Part shown: positions 54,657 to 63,862 of the stretch, in pieces
Layout of the letters: every line of letters begins with the position of its first letter
Numbering within the stretch: the first letter of the stretch is position 1
NCBI GenBank assembly: GCA_949752735.1
Contig: OX457042.1
Span: 31,441,616-31,505,615, forward strand
Reading direction: 5' to 3'
DNA: 64,000 nt
Origin: Lumbricus terrestris
Lineage: Eukaryota; Annelida; Clitellata; Crassiclitellata; Lumbricidae
Program-made: the position numbers and the translations under genes
Notes under the pieces: generated by a model
Told to the model about the DNA's origin: nothing
What the model saw: the letters and a program-made list of their open reading frames with translations, nothing else
Databases searched by the model: none

Positions 54657-57600
54657 GAGATATAGAGAGAGACAGAAGACAGAGAGAGACAGAGAGAGAG
54701 AGAAAAAAAAAGAGACCGAGAGAGAGACAGACAGACAGACAGAGACACACAGAGAGACAGAGACAGAGAGCAGATTGACCACAGGCCGAGTAGAGGCAGA
54801 GAGTGTAAGAAAAGCTGGGTTGCTTAGTAACAGATTAGGAATGTTGCTAGTGATCAATTGGGTTAACAGAGGATAGGCCAAGAAACTAAGGGAGTCACTA
54901 TAATTATAAGAGGCGGCCCAATAGGAAGCAGAGGTTGGACTCAGTCAAGCCGGTTCTGGAGGATGGTCAGTCAGTCCAGTTGGTTCTGTCCGTCGTCAAG
55001 TGTTTTGGTCGCTGCATGTCAACATTGTCCTAATCTTATAACATGAATTAAAGTAATTAAACAATAAACATCCAGAGCTCTGTTCCTCTACAACCTGATT
55101 CACCAACTCGAACTTGGCGAGGAACCAGAGACATTACATTTAAAATCTGTTTCTCTGACTTAAAGAACTTCAAAGAGATTTCTTCAGAGCCTTCAGATAT
55201 TCACAACAGCTTAACCACAAAAAATGATCAACAGTTGATGGCTTGTAACAATTCTGATAATGAAGTAAAGTGTGCAATCCGTAGATTAGATTAGATTACC
55301 TTTTGTTTTGTGCGCATCTGAGCGTTGTAGAATGAAGCCGAGTCCGGATTCTCCATCAGTAGCGCCATCTGAAGTCGATCAAATCGTTCCTGCTCATCGT
55401 CAACCTTTCGTCCAGAATTCAAAAAACAGTTCGTTGGTAAACAATCCATTTGTTTTACTAATTACAAATCACATATGAATGAGAACAAAATTCCCACTAA
55501 TTAATTATAATGGCTTCTTCAGTTCCAAGTTTACAACTCACCAGTTTTGATGGCTTCACAAACCATCTCTACACCTTACTTAATATTGACATGTTTACAG
55601 GTTTGCCTGCCAATTAAGAGACCTACCAGAAATATGGCATAGCGTACTATGATACTCAGTCAGATTTTCAAACTAATTTCTGGAATGTGGATCCCACTCT
55701 AAACTGGCAGAAACTACCACAGAAGCAGTCTGGGATTGCAGGTGAATGAGGATAGATCTGCCAACAATGTTTCTCAGTAATCCTACCAGTCAGTTTTTGC
55801 TAATAATGAATGTGAATCTTACCACTGGTTCCATTTTCTGGTTTGAGATAAGTCCCGTATGGGCACCGTTCCCTGGAACCACGGAACGCTGTGTCTCCTC
55901 CTGGACTCCGCTTAGGTAACTCCTTGCATACCACGCATCAAACTCTGAAAAATTTTCAATTTATTACTGGATCGTTTATTTTCCTATTTAAAGAAGACGA
56001 CCTGCACATAGAAATTTGCATGTAAAAGAAAATAAATGTTGCCAATATTGACATTAATTATACAGATGATGTATAAATTCACCAGTGTGGTGTAATGGTG
56101 GGCTCAGTGCTTTCATTCATTCATTCATTTCGAAAATTTACATAGCGGCCCTTCAAGAAGTCTACTCAGAGGCGCTCCCAGCCCAGCCATGGCTAAAAAG
56201 ATAGGTCTTGAGCAACTGGCAGAAAGCAGGCAAATGATTCCGAGATAGTAAGCGTAGTGCAAGCGGGGGCCCATTCCATGTGGATGGGCCAACAACTGAG
56301 AAGGCTTGACGCTGCCTGGTAGAAGAGCGGGTTAAAGTCGGAGACAAGGCGACAGAGATCAGACAAGTAGGAAGGAGCATTACCAGTGAGGCACCGCCAG
56401 ACAAGTGCTTCTATTCTGTACGAGATGCGTTGCAAGACTGGAAGCCAGTGCAAAACATCACGCATGTAAGCAGAAATCGGGGCAAATTTGGAATACATAC
56501 GGCCAATAAGCCAAGCAGCAGAGCGCATGACCAGGTCAAGACGCCCTTTGGAGCCGGAGGGTTGAAGGGGCACAATAGCAAATGCAAGAAAAAATTTACT
56601 GTTTAAGCTGCCTAGCCTTGCACAATACAAATTCCTGCACAAACCACTTTATTTATTTATTTCAGAAATTCATATAGCGCCTCTTCAAGGTAGGCTACTC
56701 AGAAGCGCTCCCGGCCCAACCACGGCTAAATAAAACAGTTTTTAGGTTCTTAAGGAACAGAGCAGAGTGACCCCTGGGAATTAAGCGCAGTGTAACAGGT
56801 ATATTTGTTTACTTTACAGGTGTAACAGGTATATTTGCTTACTCTATAAATAGATACGCAATGTACTGACCCTGAACAAGCTTCTGTCGACATTGGTCGA
56901 CCAGCTTCTGACAGTACTGCACCTCGGATTTGATCGTTTTCAGTTCGTCAAAGCCGGTTCTGTAGACCGCCTTCAGGTCCTTAAGTCTTTTTATCTCCAG
57001 ATATTCTGTTTCGCTGATGACGATGTCACCATCTTCGTTAACAGTGTCGCCTGGAAAAAAAATTCCATTGAGATTAGGCCATAGGCGTACGGGAGATTTC
57101 AGCAGTTGGGGGGGGGCAAAGATTTAACTTCTGCCCGAAAAATAAATCCTGAAATCTCGTGGAAAATACTACTTTTTTATTTTCCAGGTCTGCTTGCCCG
57201 AAAAACAGTTTTGCTCGAAATTTGGGGGGCATTTGCCCCCCCCTTGGACCTCCGCCTCGTACGCCTATGGATTACACTTTACTCACACCGTGATGACAGC
57301 TGTGAGGAAATAAAAGTCTTCAAGCAGCAAATGGATGAGGATGATGACACCCCCAATAAGATCTTACGGATAGAGGGAGGGAGGTCATTCCACATATAAG
57401 GGCCTACAATGGCAAAGGTACGGTGTCGGGCCATGGTAGTCTCTTATACCTTCACTCTGTAAAGCAGACTTCTCCCACAGCTTCTCCATATATCTCTCTT
57501 CCATAAAAGAGGTGCTGAGTCATTGGATATTGGCGCCTAATAAACGCAGAAATAATAACTATGACCGGAAGTGTGACCACTCCTCCAGTTGCCGTTCATT

Positions 57601-60600
57601 ATTTAGATAAATAATGCCATGGTAACGACGTGTAACGTCATAATACAGGCCAGCAAAGAGCACCTCTGAATTGATATCTTGAAGAGGCGTTATGATAAAT
57701 TCTCATAATGAACACGAATGAATGAATACGAACATAATTATGACAACGACTTAGTACAAATCGCGGAATCAGAAATTAGACAAAAATGACAAAACATTGA
57801 CAGAGTATTATCAGTGAAACTCAACAGCATACATGTGTGTACCAGTATATCACATATCCGTACATCATAATTCACTGAAAAGACTTAGGAAAACAATAGA
57901 AACAGCCACAGTCGTGGGGAAGCAAGCGGAGAGCCACACAGAGGCCATTCCAGATAGCTGGACCCCCATCACCGAGAATGCTCTTCGCTGCATGGTCGCA
58001 AAAGGGACAAGGAAGTTACTATGAGTAGCTCACAGTGAACGGCGGTCCATAGAAACAGAAGCCGGAGTAAAAGGCTCACACAGGTAAGATGGAGTTTGAG
58101 CCAGGGTGCAGTGCCAAGCAACAGATAAAACTCTATAAGTAATGTTTGTATGTTTGTTTGTATGCGCATTTGTTATAGCGCCTCTTCAAGCACTCTACTC
58201 AGAGGCGCTCCCGACTGCAGAGCAGACACTGCAGCGGAGTTTCACGCCGAAGCGCTAAGCAATTGTGAGTGAAGGACTTGCCCAAGGTACCTACGCGGCA
58301 AGTTGAGGTGGATTCGAACCTCGAACCTCCCGGCTTCAAGGCAACGACGCCCCCACTACACTACTGTACTGCGCCCCACAAGTAATGTTGTTGCTACAGT
58401 GGAAGCACTTGGAGGTGAATGTAGAAACATGAGAAAACGGGGGTGGGGGTGCCATCAACGTGCTGTGGATCAAAGGACTCTAACCAAACAAAACTGCTCA
58501 CACCTGCGGACTCTCGGTCAGTCTTGAGTTTGGCCAGTCGTGCTAAGCTCTTATCCATTTCCTCTTTCGTTGAATTTATCTCTTTCGCCAATGACGTGTA
58601 CGAAAGTTTCTTGGCAGCAAGAATCTCTGCAAGAAATTTCATAGACAAAACACAAAAATGTAGATAATAATAGCGGTGATCTCTTCCAAGCCTAATAAAT
58701 ATCATTTCAAATATAAAATAGCTTAAAATATGCAAACGTACTAAATTTTTAATGTAGGCCTATCATTGTTAATTACTTAGTTACCTATACACTCAACAAA
58801 GACCTTTAAGTGCCCTACACGGCTTCCTACTAGAACAAAATAACAGAAATACATGGCTTGATAGAACACGCTTTTGGCTGACCACGTCATAGTTTGGCCA
58901 GTAAAGGAAATTCATTTTTTCACTTCGCCTTATAAATCACTCAAATCTTTTCTCTATAGTCATGGCTGGGTTCGAAACACTCCAGAGTACATTTCGTGAA
59001 GGTATGCTATACAAGTTTCTACAATGAATGAATGACTATGGCCATTGAGAGATAATACAATTTTAAAAGAACAAATGTAATGTAAAGCCACGTCAGGGAG
59101 ACCAGCCTATTCACCGGTGCTATATCAAATCAAGTCCGCAATAGCCAGAGCTGCCTTTTTCGTTCCGGTGCCAGGTTAAAATCTGGGGAGGTCAAGCCGA
59201 GGAGACAGCATAGTGCTACGGTGGTTGTCGGTGACGGTGGTAGTTGGGTGGAACTTGATTATAGTCTGGATGGGATAGCTTGACAAAGAAGAGCTTCTGT
59301 AATTACAGCAAATATTTATTCATATTTATTTATTTATTGCATTCATTATATATCCATTCATGCATTCATTCTACATGGACTTATATAGCACCCCTTCATG
59401 AAATCTACTCAGGAGTGTAATATGCGGTTCAGTACCCTGTATCTGAGGTACAAGACAAGTACATATGCAAGTACAGCTCATCAGGGGTTGTTCACCCAGA
59501 GCAAAACTCGGCAGACACAGACATACAATTGCTGGATCACACAGGCACAGAATGCCACCTAATAGGTCAATTTGCTACACATATACAGTGGCATGACGTC
59601 AGTGCCTAAAGTGTGGTAAAACAAGTACCTGGATGCCCCTTACCTCTCCAAAAGAAGTGCCTGGACGCCCCTTACCTTTCCAGTCTGTGCAAGCCAATAA
59701 GTGGCTGGACGGCGTTCAGATTTTAAAACAAGTGCATGGACGCCGTCCATGACCGTCCAGGCACACTTTAAGCCCTACATGACGTGGAAAACTGTTGATT
59801 TACTGCAGATGGTAATGGAAAATACCTTTGTTCTCTGTTAGGATGCGGTTGATTTCACTTCCTTCATCGCGTTTGAACTCTTCAAAAGCTTCCGTTCTTC
59901 CAGGAGGTGTACTGGAAATATTAGCAATTTGGTGAATTATAAACTAGCAATAGGAAAAACAGAGTTTATTTGAGGTCAGTGAGGTCATGCTAAGTAATAG
60001 TACACTAACTGTATATTCATCTGTCTGAATTAGTCCAACTTATACTAACTTAAGCATTACAATTTAAGAAATGCTGATGAGAAGTCGAAATTAGCCACAA
60101 TACATTACAAAATTATGATCACCATAAAACATTGAAAATTAGCCACAATACATTACAAATTATGATAGCCATAAAACATGGAAAATTAGCCACATTACAT
60201 TACAAACCAACTAAATGAATAAAAATGATTCAAGGATTCACATCAGGCTTATCCAAATTACACTAATGATTCACCACACTGCAAGGGTGCAACCAAATAC
60301 TGGTCACATTACACTGTCTATGCAGACTGAGGTTGCATCACACTAAAACTGGTCATACAATGTCAAAAACCCTTGTCATTTTACAATAATAACTGACCAC
60401 ATTATTATCCTAATACCAAAAAAATGAGTCATAATGCTAAATACTTATTGCATGTACGGTATATATCTATGCATGCATGCATGCAGCAAGACATATGCAA
60501 TAGATAATGTCAAGGCATGTGGCTTGACCGTCCACTCAGACTATGTACTTGGGCAAGACTTTTACATAAAATTTCCTCAGCACCATTTCAGAGTTGTGCG

Positions 60601-63482
60601 GGCGATGTTGAACTTTGAAAGGGTGGCAAGATCAAATACAGCTGTATTGCATTGTACTATAAAATGTTCAGCCTTTTTAAAATACCTCTCCAATGCAAAC
60701 CTTGTAAACATTACCCTTATTGTAGTGTAAGCATATGGTGCGCAATGCAGTAATGATTTTCAGAGTCAACTGAGAGATTCGGAGAACACACCACCACACA
60801 AGACAGAAATTTGGTTCGAAAGTCCTGCTCCAATTGCGCACCCTGGTCAAGACATGATAATTGGGTAACTCCATTACCCCCATTTTCCATCCCTTCTGGA
60901 CCTCCCCTTGATAGCCAAATTATGTTAAATATTATGCTGTATTATGTTGCTGGTAAAGTGGATAACACTTCATACTACACACTTCAATTCTGGTGTGTCA
61001 AATGTAGGCATGCGAACTTCTTATAGCGCTCCCGACTATATCACGGACATAGACGTATGGGACATTTCGGCAGTCTGGGGGGCCAAAGATTTTTTACTTT
61101 TGCCCGAAAAATAGACTTTGGAAATTTTAATTTTTGGCGGACCGCGACTTTTTATATTTGTTCTTTGGCCAAATTTTCTGACAACCTTTTTTTAGCCATC
61201 TCGTACGAATCGTCTGAAAATAATATAGTTTTTCTCTTCACCCCTGTGTGCCCGAAAAAATCCTCCCGTGCCTGTTTGCCCAAAAAAAGTTCTAAAAAAA
61301 ATTGCACGTCCATGCCTGCTTTGCCCAAAAAACACATTTGCCCGAAATTTTGGGGGCATTTGCTCCCTCTGGACCCCCGCCTCCTACGCCTATGATCACG
61401 GACACTAAATTGAAGTTTCACGCCGAAGCGCTTGAGCAACTGCGAGTGAAGGACTTGCTGAAGGTCCCTACAAATGACAAAACTATTCAAAGATCTTAAA
61501 GATTTGCTGACCTTGGCCGCGGTGGAGAAGTCTGTTCTTTGGGTCTCGATATCGTGCTCTGACTTTCCGATTCCTCTCGTTTGTCGTCTTTGTCAACAGA
61601 TGGCGTCTGAGCGATTGGAACTTCCGACATCGATGGTTTGGCAACTTGCGTTGGACTCACCTGCTTCATCGCAGGACTAAAATGCAGGGGCAAAATGTAC
61701 ACAGTCACATAAGATCACATAATTCAATAACCGAAAAAATATAATTACTTTACACAATAAGCAGTTTTAAAAGCAACAACCTGTCAAAATTATATCAGAT
61801 CATATAATTTATTAGCAGCTAAGAGAGGCGACAAGAGAGAGGAGTCACTGGAGAGGATACATCAAAACTGTCGCCAGAGTTCCAAGAGCTGACGGCACCA
61901 GGTGACCAGGTGATAATTTATTAATAAAAAGCACATAATCTAAGAATCAAATAGGTGCTTCGAGTGGGCAATACTGCACCAAGTTTCAAAATATTTGCAT
62001 AATGACGTTTTAGAAATTGTCTGTACTATTATTATTATTGTTGTTATTATCATTTTTCGCCCGAGTTAGTAAAGGTCGCTCAGGCTGCAAGAGATCAATA
62101 TCATCATCATCATCATCGTCAACATCATTTTTTACCTGAGGTATCAATGAACCTTCAAGACTTTGAAAAAATTATTACAATTTGAAGCAGGAAATTTGTC
62201 TCAAGGGTAAGGTCTCATCTTAATATGGACCTGAGAAATGACTCAGGATAATAGAGATAATCTCTTCGTACCTGCCATCACCAAATAGTTGCATCAAGAA
62301 CAGATGATACTGATGATATTAAGTGCCATATATACCAACAACTCCAATGAACACAAAACATGCTTCTAACCTCGTCCTCTCTTTTGATTTCCCCTTTCTC
62401 GATTCATTCTTCTTAGCGTTGATGATTGAAGATGGAACCGGTTTCAGTCCACCCGTGGCCGGACCAACCCCAAATCCAGATGGGTCCGTCTCCCCCACCA
62501 GTTCCCCTGCGCTGTTGATCGGAAGGCCGGCCTGTTGGGCCGCAGCTATGGCCGCTGGATCGGTTCGGTCAATCAACGTGTATCTCGATCGTAGTCTATC
62601 TTCGATGTCTCTGGCCATTTGACTGAAAAACACAAAACGATCTAGTCATACACGTCGGTTGTGGGGCGCGGTGGTGTAGTGGTGGCGTTGTTGCCTTGAA
62701 GTCGGAAGGTTCGAGGTTCGAATCCATCTCAAGCCGCCACATAGGGACCTTGGGCAAGTCCTTCACTCGCAATTGCTCAAAATTGCGTGAAACTCCGGTG
62801 CAGTGTCCGCTCTGCAGTCGGGAGCGCCACTGAGTAGAGTGCTTGAAGGGCACTATAACAAGTGCACATACAAACAAACAAATGGTATACCCAGACATAT
62901 TTTGACAGAGCATTTACATGGTTGTGTGATACTTCTATTTGGAGTCCATGTGCAAAACTGAAAACATTAAATACCAATGCAAAATTTCATCCACACCTTG
63001 GTTTTATATTTACTCTCTTAACTTGACGAAGATGAGTAGATGATATCTTGGAGAGGCGCTATATAAATTCTAGGAATGAATGAAAGAATGAGCAAAACAT
63101 CGGCTGAGATCACTCTCCTAATGACTTCAGACATAATTGAGGTTCGCCGTGCTAGCAGTCTTCGTAAGCATTATTATGTAGCAAGTTCTAGCTGAAACAT
63201 TAACACTGAGTGATGACTCAGCGCATTTACATGATAACAATAAATAATATTTAATCATGCATATAATGCTAATTAACAAATGGTCAATTATTAAACTGAA
63301 AAACTGATATTTTAAGATTCAATAAACTCTTAAATATTATACGCCACTAATTTAGGCAAAAATAATAATAATAAGCTGCTTTACGAAGGTTAATTTTACA
63401 TTTCCAAGTTGATCAAGGTTTCTTACTTTGATATATCTTTAAATGCCTCAAACACTCCTTGAATTTGACGCAGATTGATCAC
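53712..63482 (-). CDS. KIF9: KIF9-like kinesin (kinesin-9 family), C-terminal 398 residues, nine exons
   Basis: Coding segments on the minus strand, in order: 63482-63427, 62622-62371, 61676-61512, 59911-59826, 58626-58504, 57050-56871, 55944-55823, 55404-55300 and 53819-53712. They total 1,197 nt (398 residues plus stop). Every junction has GT-AG, and all phases agree without a forced frameshift. Kinesin-9 motors act in motile cilia and flagella, near the central pair. The N-terminal motor domain lies beyond the right edge; the window holds the stalk and tail. Key tail segments are EAFEEFKRDEGSEINRIL (166-183), EYLEIKRLKDLK (243-254), SEVQYCQKLVDQCRQKL (269-285), EFDAWY (288-293) and SASFYNAQM (351-359). 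These agree with what I recall of the KIF9 C-terminus more than with its paralogue KIF6. The introns are full of LINE, SINE and hAT insertions. The gene ends 11.6 kb from the satellite edge. Confidence 0.88.
53896..54033 (+). mobile_element. 3' end of the (GATTAC)n-tailed L2-like LINE, in a KIF9 intron
   Basis: gacccggaccacc, gactactcttacggacag and the terminal ggcgctttagaaattaggag followed by attacgattacgat match, on the opposite strand, the 3' UTR of the element at 49422-51566. Only about 138 bp was inserted, a severe 5' truncation. It lies in the last intron. Confidence 0.85.
54034..54547. other. last KIF9-like intron, middle part
   Basis: Nothing recognised: AT-rich, no splice-compatible coding segment, no repeat end. 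Confidence 0.5.
54548..54772. repeat. (GA)n/(CA)n/(CAGA)n microsatellite
   Basis: About 225 bp of purine-rich simple repeat inside the last KIF9-like intron. The Ser/Leu/Val/Cys-rich open frames on the minus strand come from the repeat. The minus strand (the transcript) is pyrimidine-rich CT here. Confidence 0.95.
54773..55299. other. last KIF9-like intron, 5' part
   Basis: Nothing recognised between the microsatellite and the donor at 55299. Confidence 0.5.
55300..55404 (-). CDS. KIF9: KIF9-like exon (8th in window)
   Basis: 105 bp, 35 whole codons, residues 329-363: VDDEQERFDRLQMALLMENP then DSASFYNAQMRTKQK. Acceptor gacgaaag|GTTG has a weak pyrimidine tract; donor AAAAG|gtaatc is strong. 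The pattern PDS.SFYNA is shared with KIF9 C-termini. Confidence 0.9.
55405..55822. other. KIF9-like intron, no feature seen
   Basis: About 420 bp of AT-rich intron between exons 7 and 8 with no repeat or coding signal that I recognise. Confidence 0.5.
55823..55944 (-). CDS. KIF9: KIF9-like exon (7th in window)
   Basis: 122 bp, residues 289-328. It completes EFDAWY and continues with a less conserved Gly/Ser-rich stretch ending NQKMEPV. Acceptor aatttttcag, donor CCAGTG|gtaaga. Confidence 0.9.
56114..56600 (-). pseudogene. L2-like LINE ORF2 C-terminus and 3' end
   Basis: In a KIF9-like intron, same strand as the gene. It encodes RLDLVMRSAAWLIGRM, ISAYMRDVLHWLPVLQRISY and ALVWRCLTGNAPSYLSDLC, then after a frameshift AFSVVGPSTWNGPPLALRLL. 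The 3' hairpin and a (GAATGAAT) tail (plus-strand cattcattcattcatt) follow. It is 5' truncated. Confidence 0.88.
56648..56815 (-). mobile_element. L2-like LINE 3' end
   Basis: The low end has an ATAAATAAATAAA-type tail (plus-strand tttatttatttattt), then the agcgcctcttcaagg hairpin arm, cccggcccaaccacggctaa and a short decayed ORF end. It is a second insertion immediately upstream of the previous one. Beyond its 5' side a 30-bp unit (tgtaacaggtatatttg) is duplicated at 56791 and 56821. Confidence 0.8.
56871..57050 (-). CDS. KIF9: KIF9-like exon (6th in window)
   Basis: 180 bp, residues 229-287, the best-conserved block: VNEDGDIVISETEYLEIKRL, then YRTGFDEL and SEVQYCQKLVDQCRQKL. Acceptor ttttttttccag, donor TTCAGG|gtcagt. 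This is the part that most clearly identifies kinesin-9. A hAT relic (57080-57269) lies 29 bp upstream of the exon, just behind the polypyrimidine tract. Confidence 0.93.
57080..57269. mobile_element. non-autonomous hAT element, family B, copy 1 (190 bp)
   Basis: The ends are CATAGGCGTACG and CGTACGCCTATG. The flanking 8-mers gattaggc (57072-57079) and gattacac (57270-57277) match at 6 of 8. The interior has several tgcccgaaaaa motifs and a GGGGGCAAATGCCCCC-type palindrome, both shared with the copy at 61048. Confidence 0.85.
57280..57440 (-). pseudogene. L2-like LINE ORF2 C-terminal fragment
   Basis: The minus strand encodes ARHRTFAIVGPYMWNDLPPS and a following CCLKTFI-type end, clearly the SVVGPSTWNDLP region of an L2/CR1-like ORF2. 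The family B hAT element lies just beyond its 3' side. Confidence 0.75.
57655..57727 (+). mobile_element. L2-like LINE 3' end
   Basis: agcacctctgaattgatatc, then ttgaagaggcgttatgataa and a gaatgaatgaat tail: hairpin plus tail only, opposite in orientation to the host gene. Confidence 0.75.
57893..58440 (-). pseudogene. L2-like LINE C-terminal fragment, split by a SINE
   Basis: The minus strand reads CFHCSNIT above the SINE, and RVLSVAWHCTLAQTPSYLC and AFSVMG..IWNG-like segments in shifting frames below it. The SINE (58147-58379) interrupts it cleanly with its own target duplication, so the LINE relic is the older of the two. The 5' boundary near 58440 is approximate. Confidence 0.72.
58147..58379 (-). 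mobile_element. tRNA-derived SINE with 10-bp target-site duplication
   Basis: This is the best-defined copy. The duplication aagtaatgtt is at 58137-58146 and 58380-58389. On the minus strand the tRNA-like head begins at 58379, with the A box near 58360 and the B box GGTTCGAATCC at 58320-58310. The body follows, then a perfect 9-bp hairpin (58177-58185 with 58201-58209, 15-nt loop) and a (CAAA)n tail. The head has no cloverleaf that would make a working tRNA likely. Confidence 0.93.
58504..58626 (-). CDS. KIF9: KIF9-like exon (5th in window)
   Basis: 123 bp, residues 188-227, rich in Lys, Glu, Leu and Ser, reading AKEINSTKEEMDKSLARL. It is a predicted helix that continues the tail coiled coil. 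Acceptor atttcttgcag, donor CCGCAG|gtgtga. Confidence 0.9.
58962..59031 (+). mobile_element. L2-like LINE 3' end
   Basis: atagtcatggctgggttcg, gtgaaggtatgctatacaag and an aatgaatgaatg tail parallel the other 3' ends; the hairpin is decayed. Confidence 0.65.
59032..59339. other. KIF9-like intron, unrecognised sequence
   Basis: No repeat end, coding segment or splice signal that fits the gene is seen. Confidence 0.45.
59340..59417 (-). mobile_element. L2-like LINE 3' end fragment
   Basis: The plus strand reads a cattcatgcattcattc tail, then cttatatagcaccccttcat and gaaatctactcaggag: tail plus part of the hairpin of a minus-strand insertion. Confidence 0.7.
59600..59777. mobile_element. non-autonomous hAT element, family D (178 bp) with perfect 8-bp TSD
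   Basis: The left end CAGTGCCTAAAGTGTG and the right end, reverse complemented, TAGGGCTTAAAGTGTG agree at 13 of 16. A perfect 8-bp duplication catgacgt flanks it at 59592-59599 and 59778-59785. The interior has two copies of a gcctggacgccccttacc-like unit and a 17-bp palindrome catggacgccgtccatg. There is no transposase. Confidence 0.88.
59826..59911 (-). CDS. KIF9: KIF9-like exon (4th in window)
   Basis: 86 bp, residues 159-186; it starts the conserved tail: EAFEEFKRDEGSEINRILTE. Acceptor tatttccag, donor CAAAG|gtattt. A 178-bp hAT element sits in the intron only 48 bp past its donor (59600-59777). Confidence 0.9.
59912..61009. other. KIF9-like intron with a short tandem repeat
   Basis: A unit of 47-48 bp beginning ttagccacaatacattac occurs 2.6 times from 60088 to 60209 (starts 60091, 60139 and 60186). 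A gcatgcatgcatgc run is at 60469. I do not support the open frames here (60434-60730, 60811-61026); they lack family resemblance. Confidence 0.6.
61010..61472 (-). mobile_element. tRNA-derived SINE, truncated, split by a hAT element
   Basis: The SINE body cccgactatatcacgga is at 61031-61047. It continues at 61395-61472 with atcacggacactaaattgaa, then gtttcacgccgaagcgcttg, and stops before the tRNA-like head. The hairpin is shortened at the low end. The hAT element at 61048-61394 duplicated the 8 bp atcacgga on insertion. Confidence 0.85.
61048..61394. mobile_element. non-autonomous hAT element, family B, copy 2 (347 bp) with perfect TSD
   Basis: The ends are CATAGACGTATGGGA and, reverse complemented, CATAGGCGTAGGAGG. 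A perfect 8-bp duplication atcacgga is at 61040-61047 and 61395-61402. The interior carries at least five cccgaaaaa/cccaaaaaa motifs and a gggggcatttgctccc palindrome, as in the 190-bp copy at 57080. Open frames in it have no transposase similarity. Confidence 0.93.
61512..61676 (-). CDS. KIF9: KIF9-like exon (3rd in window)
   Basis: 165 bp, residues 104-157. Acceptor cattttag after a pyrimidine-rich run, donor GCCAAG|gtcagc. It encodes a low-complexity Ser/Pro/Lys/Glu-rich linker (VDKDDKREESESQS, SPPRP) between stalk and tail, likely disordered. It joins in phase with both neighbours. Confidence 0.85.
61677..62370. other. KIF9-like intron with simple repeats
   Basis: A (TTA/TTG)n run is at 62027-62050 and an (ATC)n run at 62098-62120. 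The stretch between them, cgcccgagttagtaaaggtc and following, is not recognised. Confidence 0.6.
62371..62622 (-). CDS. KIF9: KIF9-like exon (2nd in window)
   Basis: 252 bp, residues 20-102 with split codons at both ends. Acceptor gtttttcag, donor GACGAG|gttaga. It starts QMARDIEDRLRSRYTLIDR, contains DPAAIAAAQQAGL and a Gly/Pro-rich stretch, and ends in a basic segment (NAKKNESRKGKSKERT). The charged start probably continues the coiled coil; the remainder looks like a flexible linker. An in-frame ATG upstream of it is in the intron and is not the start. Confidence 0.88.
62662..62882 (+). mobile_element. tRNA-derived SINE copy
   Basis: The plus-strand copy has the A box TGGTGTAGTGG at 62672-62682, a perfect B box GGTTCGAATCC at 62715-62725, the shared body, a weakened hairpin (gcgccact/agggcact) and a caaacaaacaaa tail. 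I could not find a clear target-site duplication. It lies in the intron upstream of KIF9-like exon 2, antisense to the gene. Confidence 0.9.
63020..63091 (+). mobile_element. L2-like LINE 3' end
   Basis: gatatcttggagaggcgcta, then tataaattctagg and a aatgaatgaaagaatg tail; only the very end of an element. Confidence 0.75.
63427..63482 (-). CDS. KIF9: KIF9-like exon (1st in window)
   Basis: 56 bp, residues 1-18 plus two bases of residue 19; reads VINLRQIQGVFEAFKDIS. The acceptor is ctctggacag and the donor CAAA|gtaaga. It begins in phase 0. The stretch looks like a helical stalk segment. The exon is short but fits the phase of the next one exactly. Confidence 0.8.
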
Positions 63483-63862
63483 CTGTCCAGAGAAAAGCAA
63501 AAGAAACATTGGTAAGATTTAGTCAGTAGCTTCCTAAACATCTAGAGAAATCATAATCATCAAACGGTTACTAGTGAATAGAGTTCTAAGAAAAGAACGA
63601 TTTATATTCAGTAATTATTTCTGTGCTTATCTAATACTAAAGCCCTGATTGATGCAGTTGAGCAATAGTTCAAGAAGAACTCAACATCATTGCACAGTAA
63701 ACATCCATAACACTGACTATTCCATAGTTGCAAAAAAAGTGTTTTCGTTTTTTATTCTCTCCCCAAAAACGTGGTTTTTTCGTTTGTATTTTTGTCATCG
63801 TTTTTTTTATTTTTTATGCAACTTTATTTATTTGTACAGTCACACTTTAAGGCCCTGGTGCT
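63483..63862. other. KIF9-like intron, right end, unrecognised
   Basis: AT-rich with long T runs near 63750-63830; no coding or repeat signal beyond that. Confidence 0.5.

Noticed and set aside
54495..54881. Ser/Leu/Cys/Val-rich minus-strand frames
   Set aside because: They come from the (GA)n/(CAGA)n repeat inside a KIF9-like intron.
57106..57399. 97-codon plus-strand frame
   Set aside because: It spans a hAT element and an antisense LINE relic; the composition is accidental.
61057..61490. 112-codon frames on both strands over a hAT element
   Set aside because: No transposase motifs; they are open because of the repeated cccgaaaa units.
62662..62735. Functional tRNA gene
   Set aside because: A and B boxes are present, but the sequence continues into a SINE body and tail and recurs in other copies; a tRNA cloverleaf is not evident.
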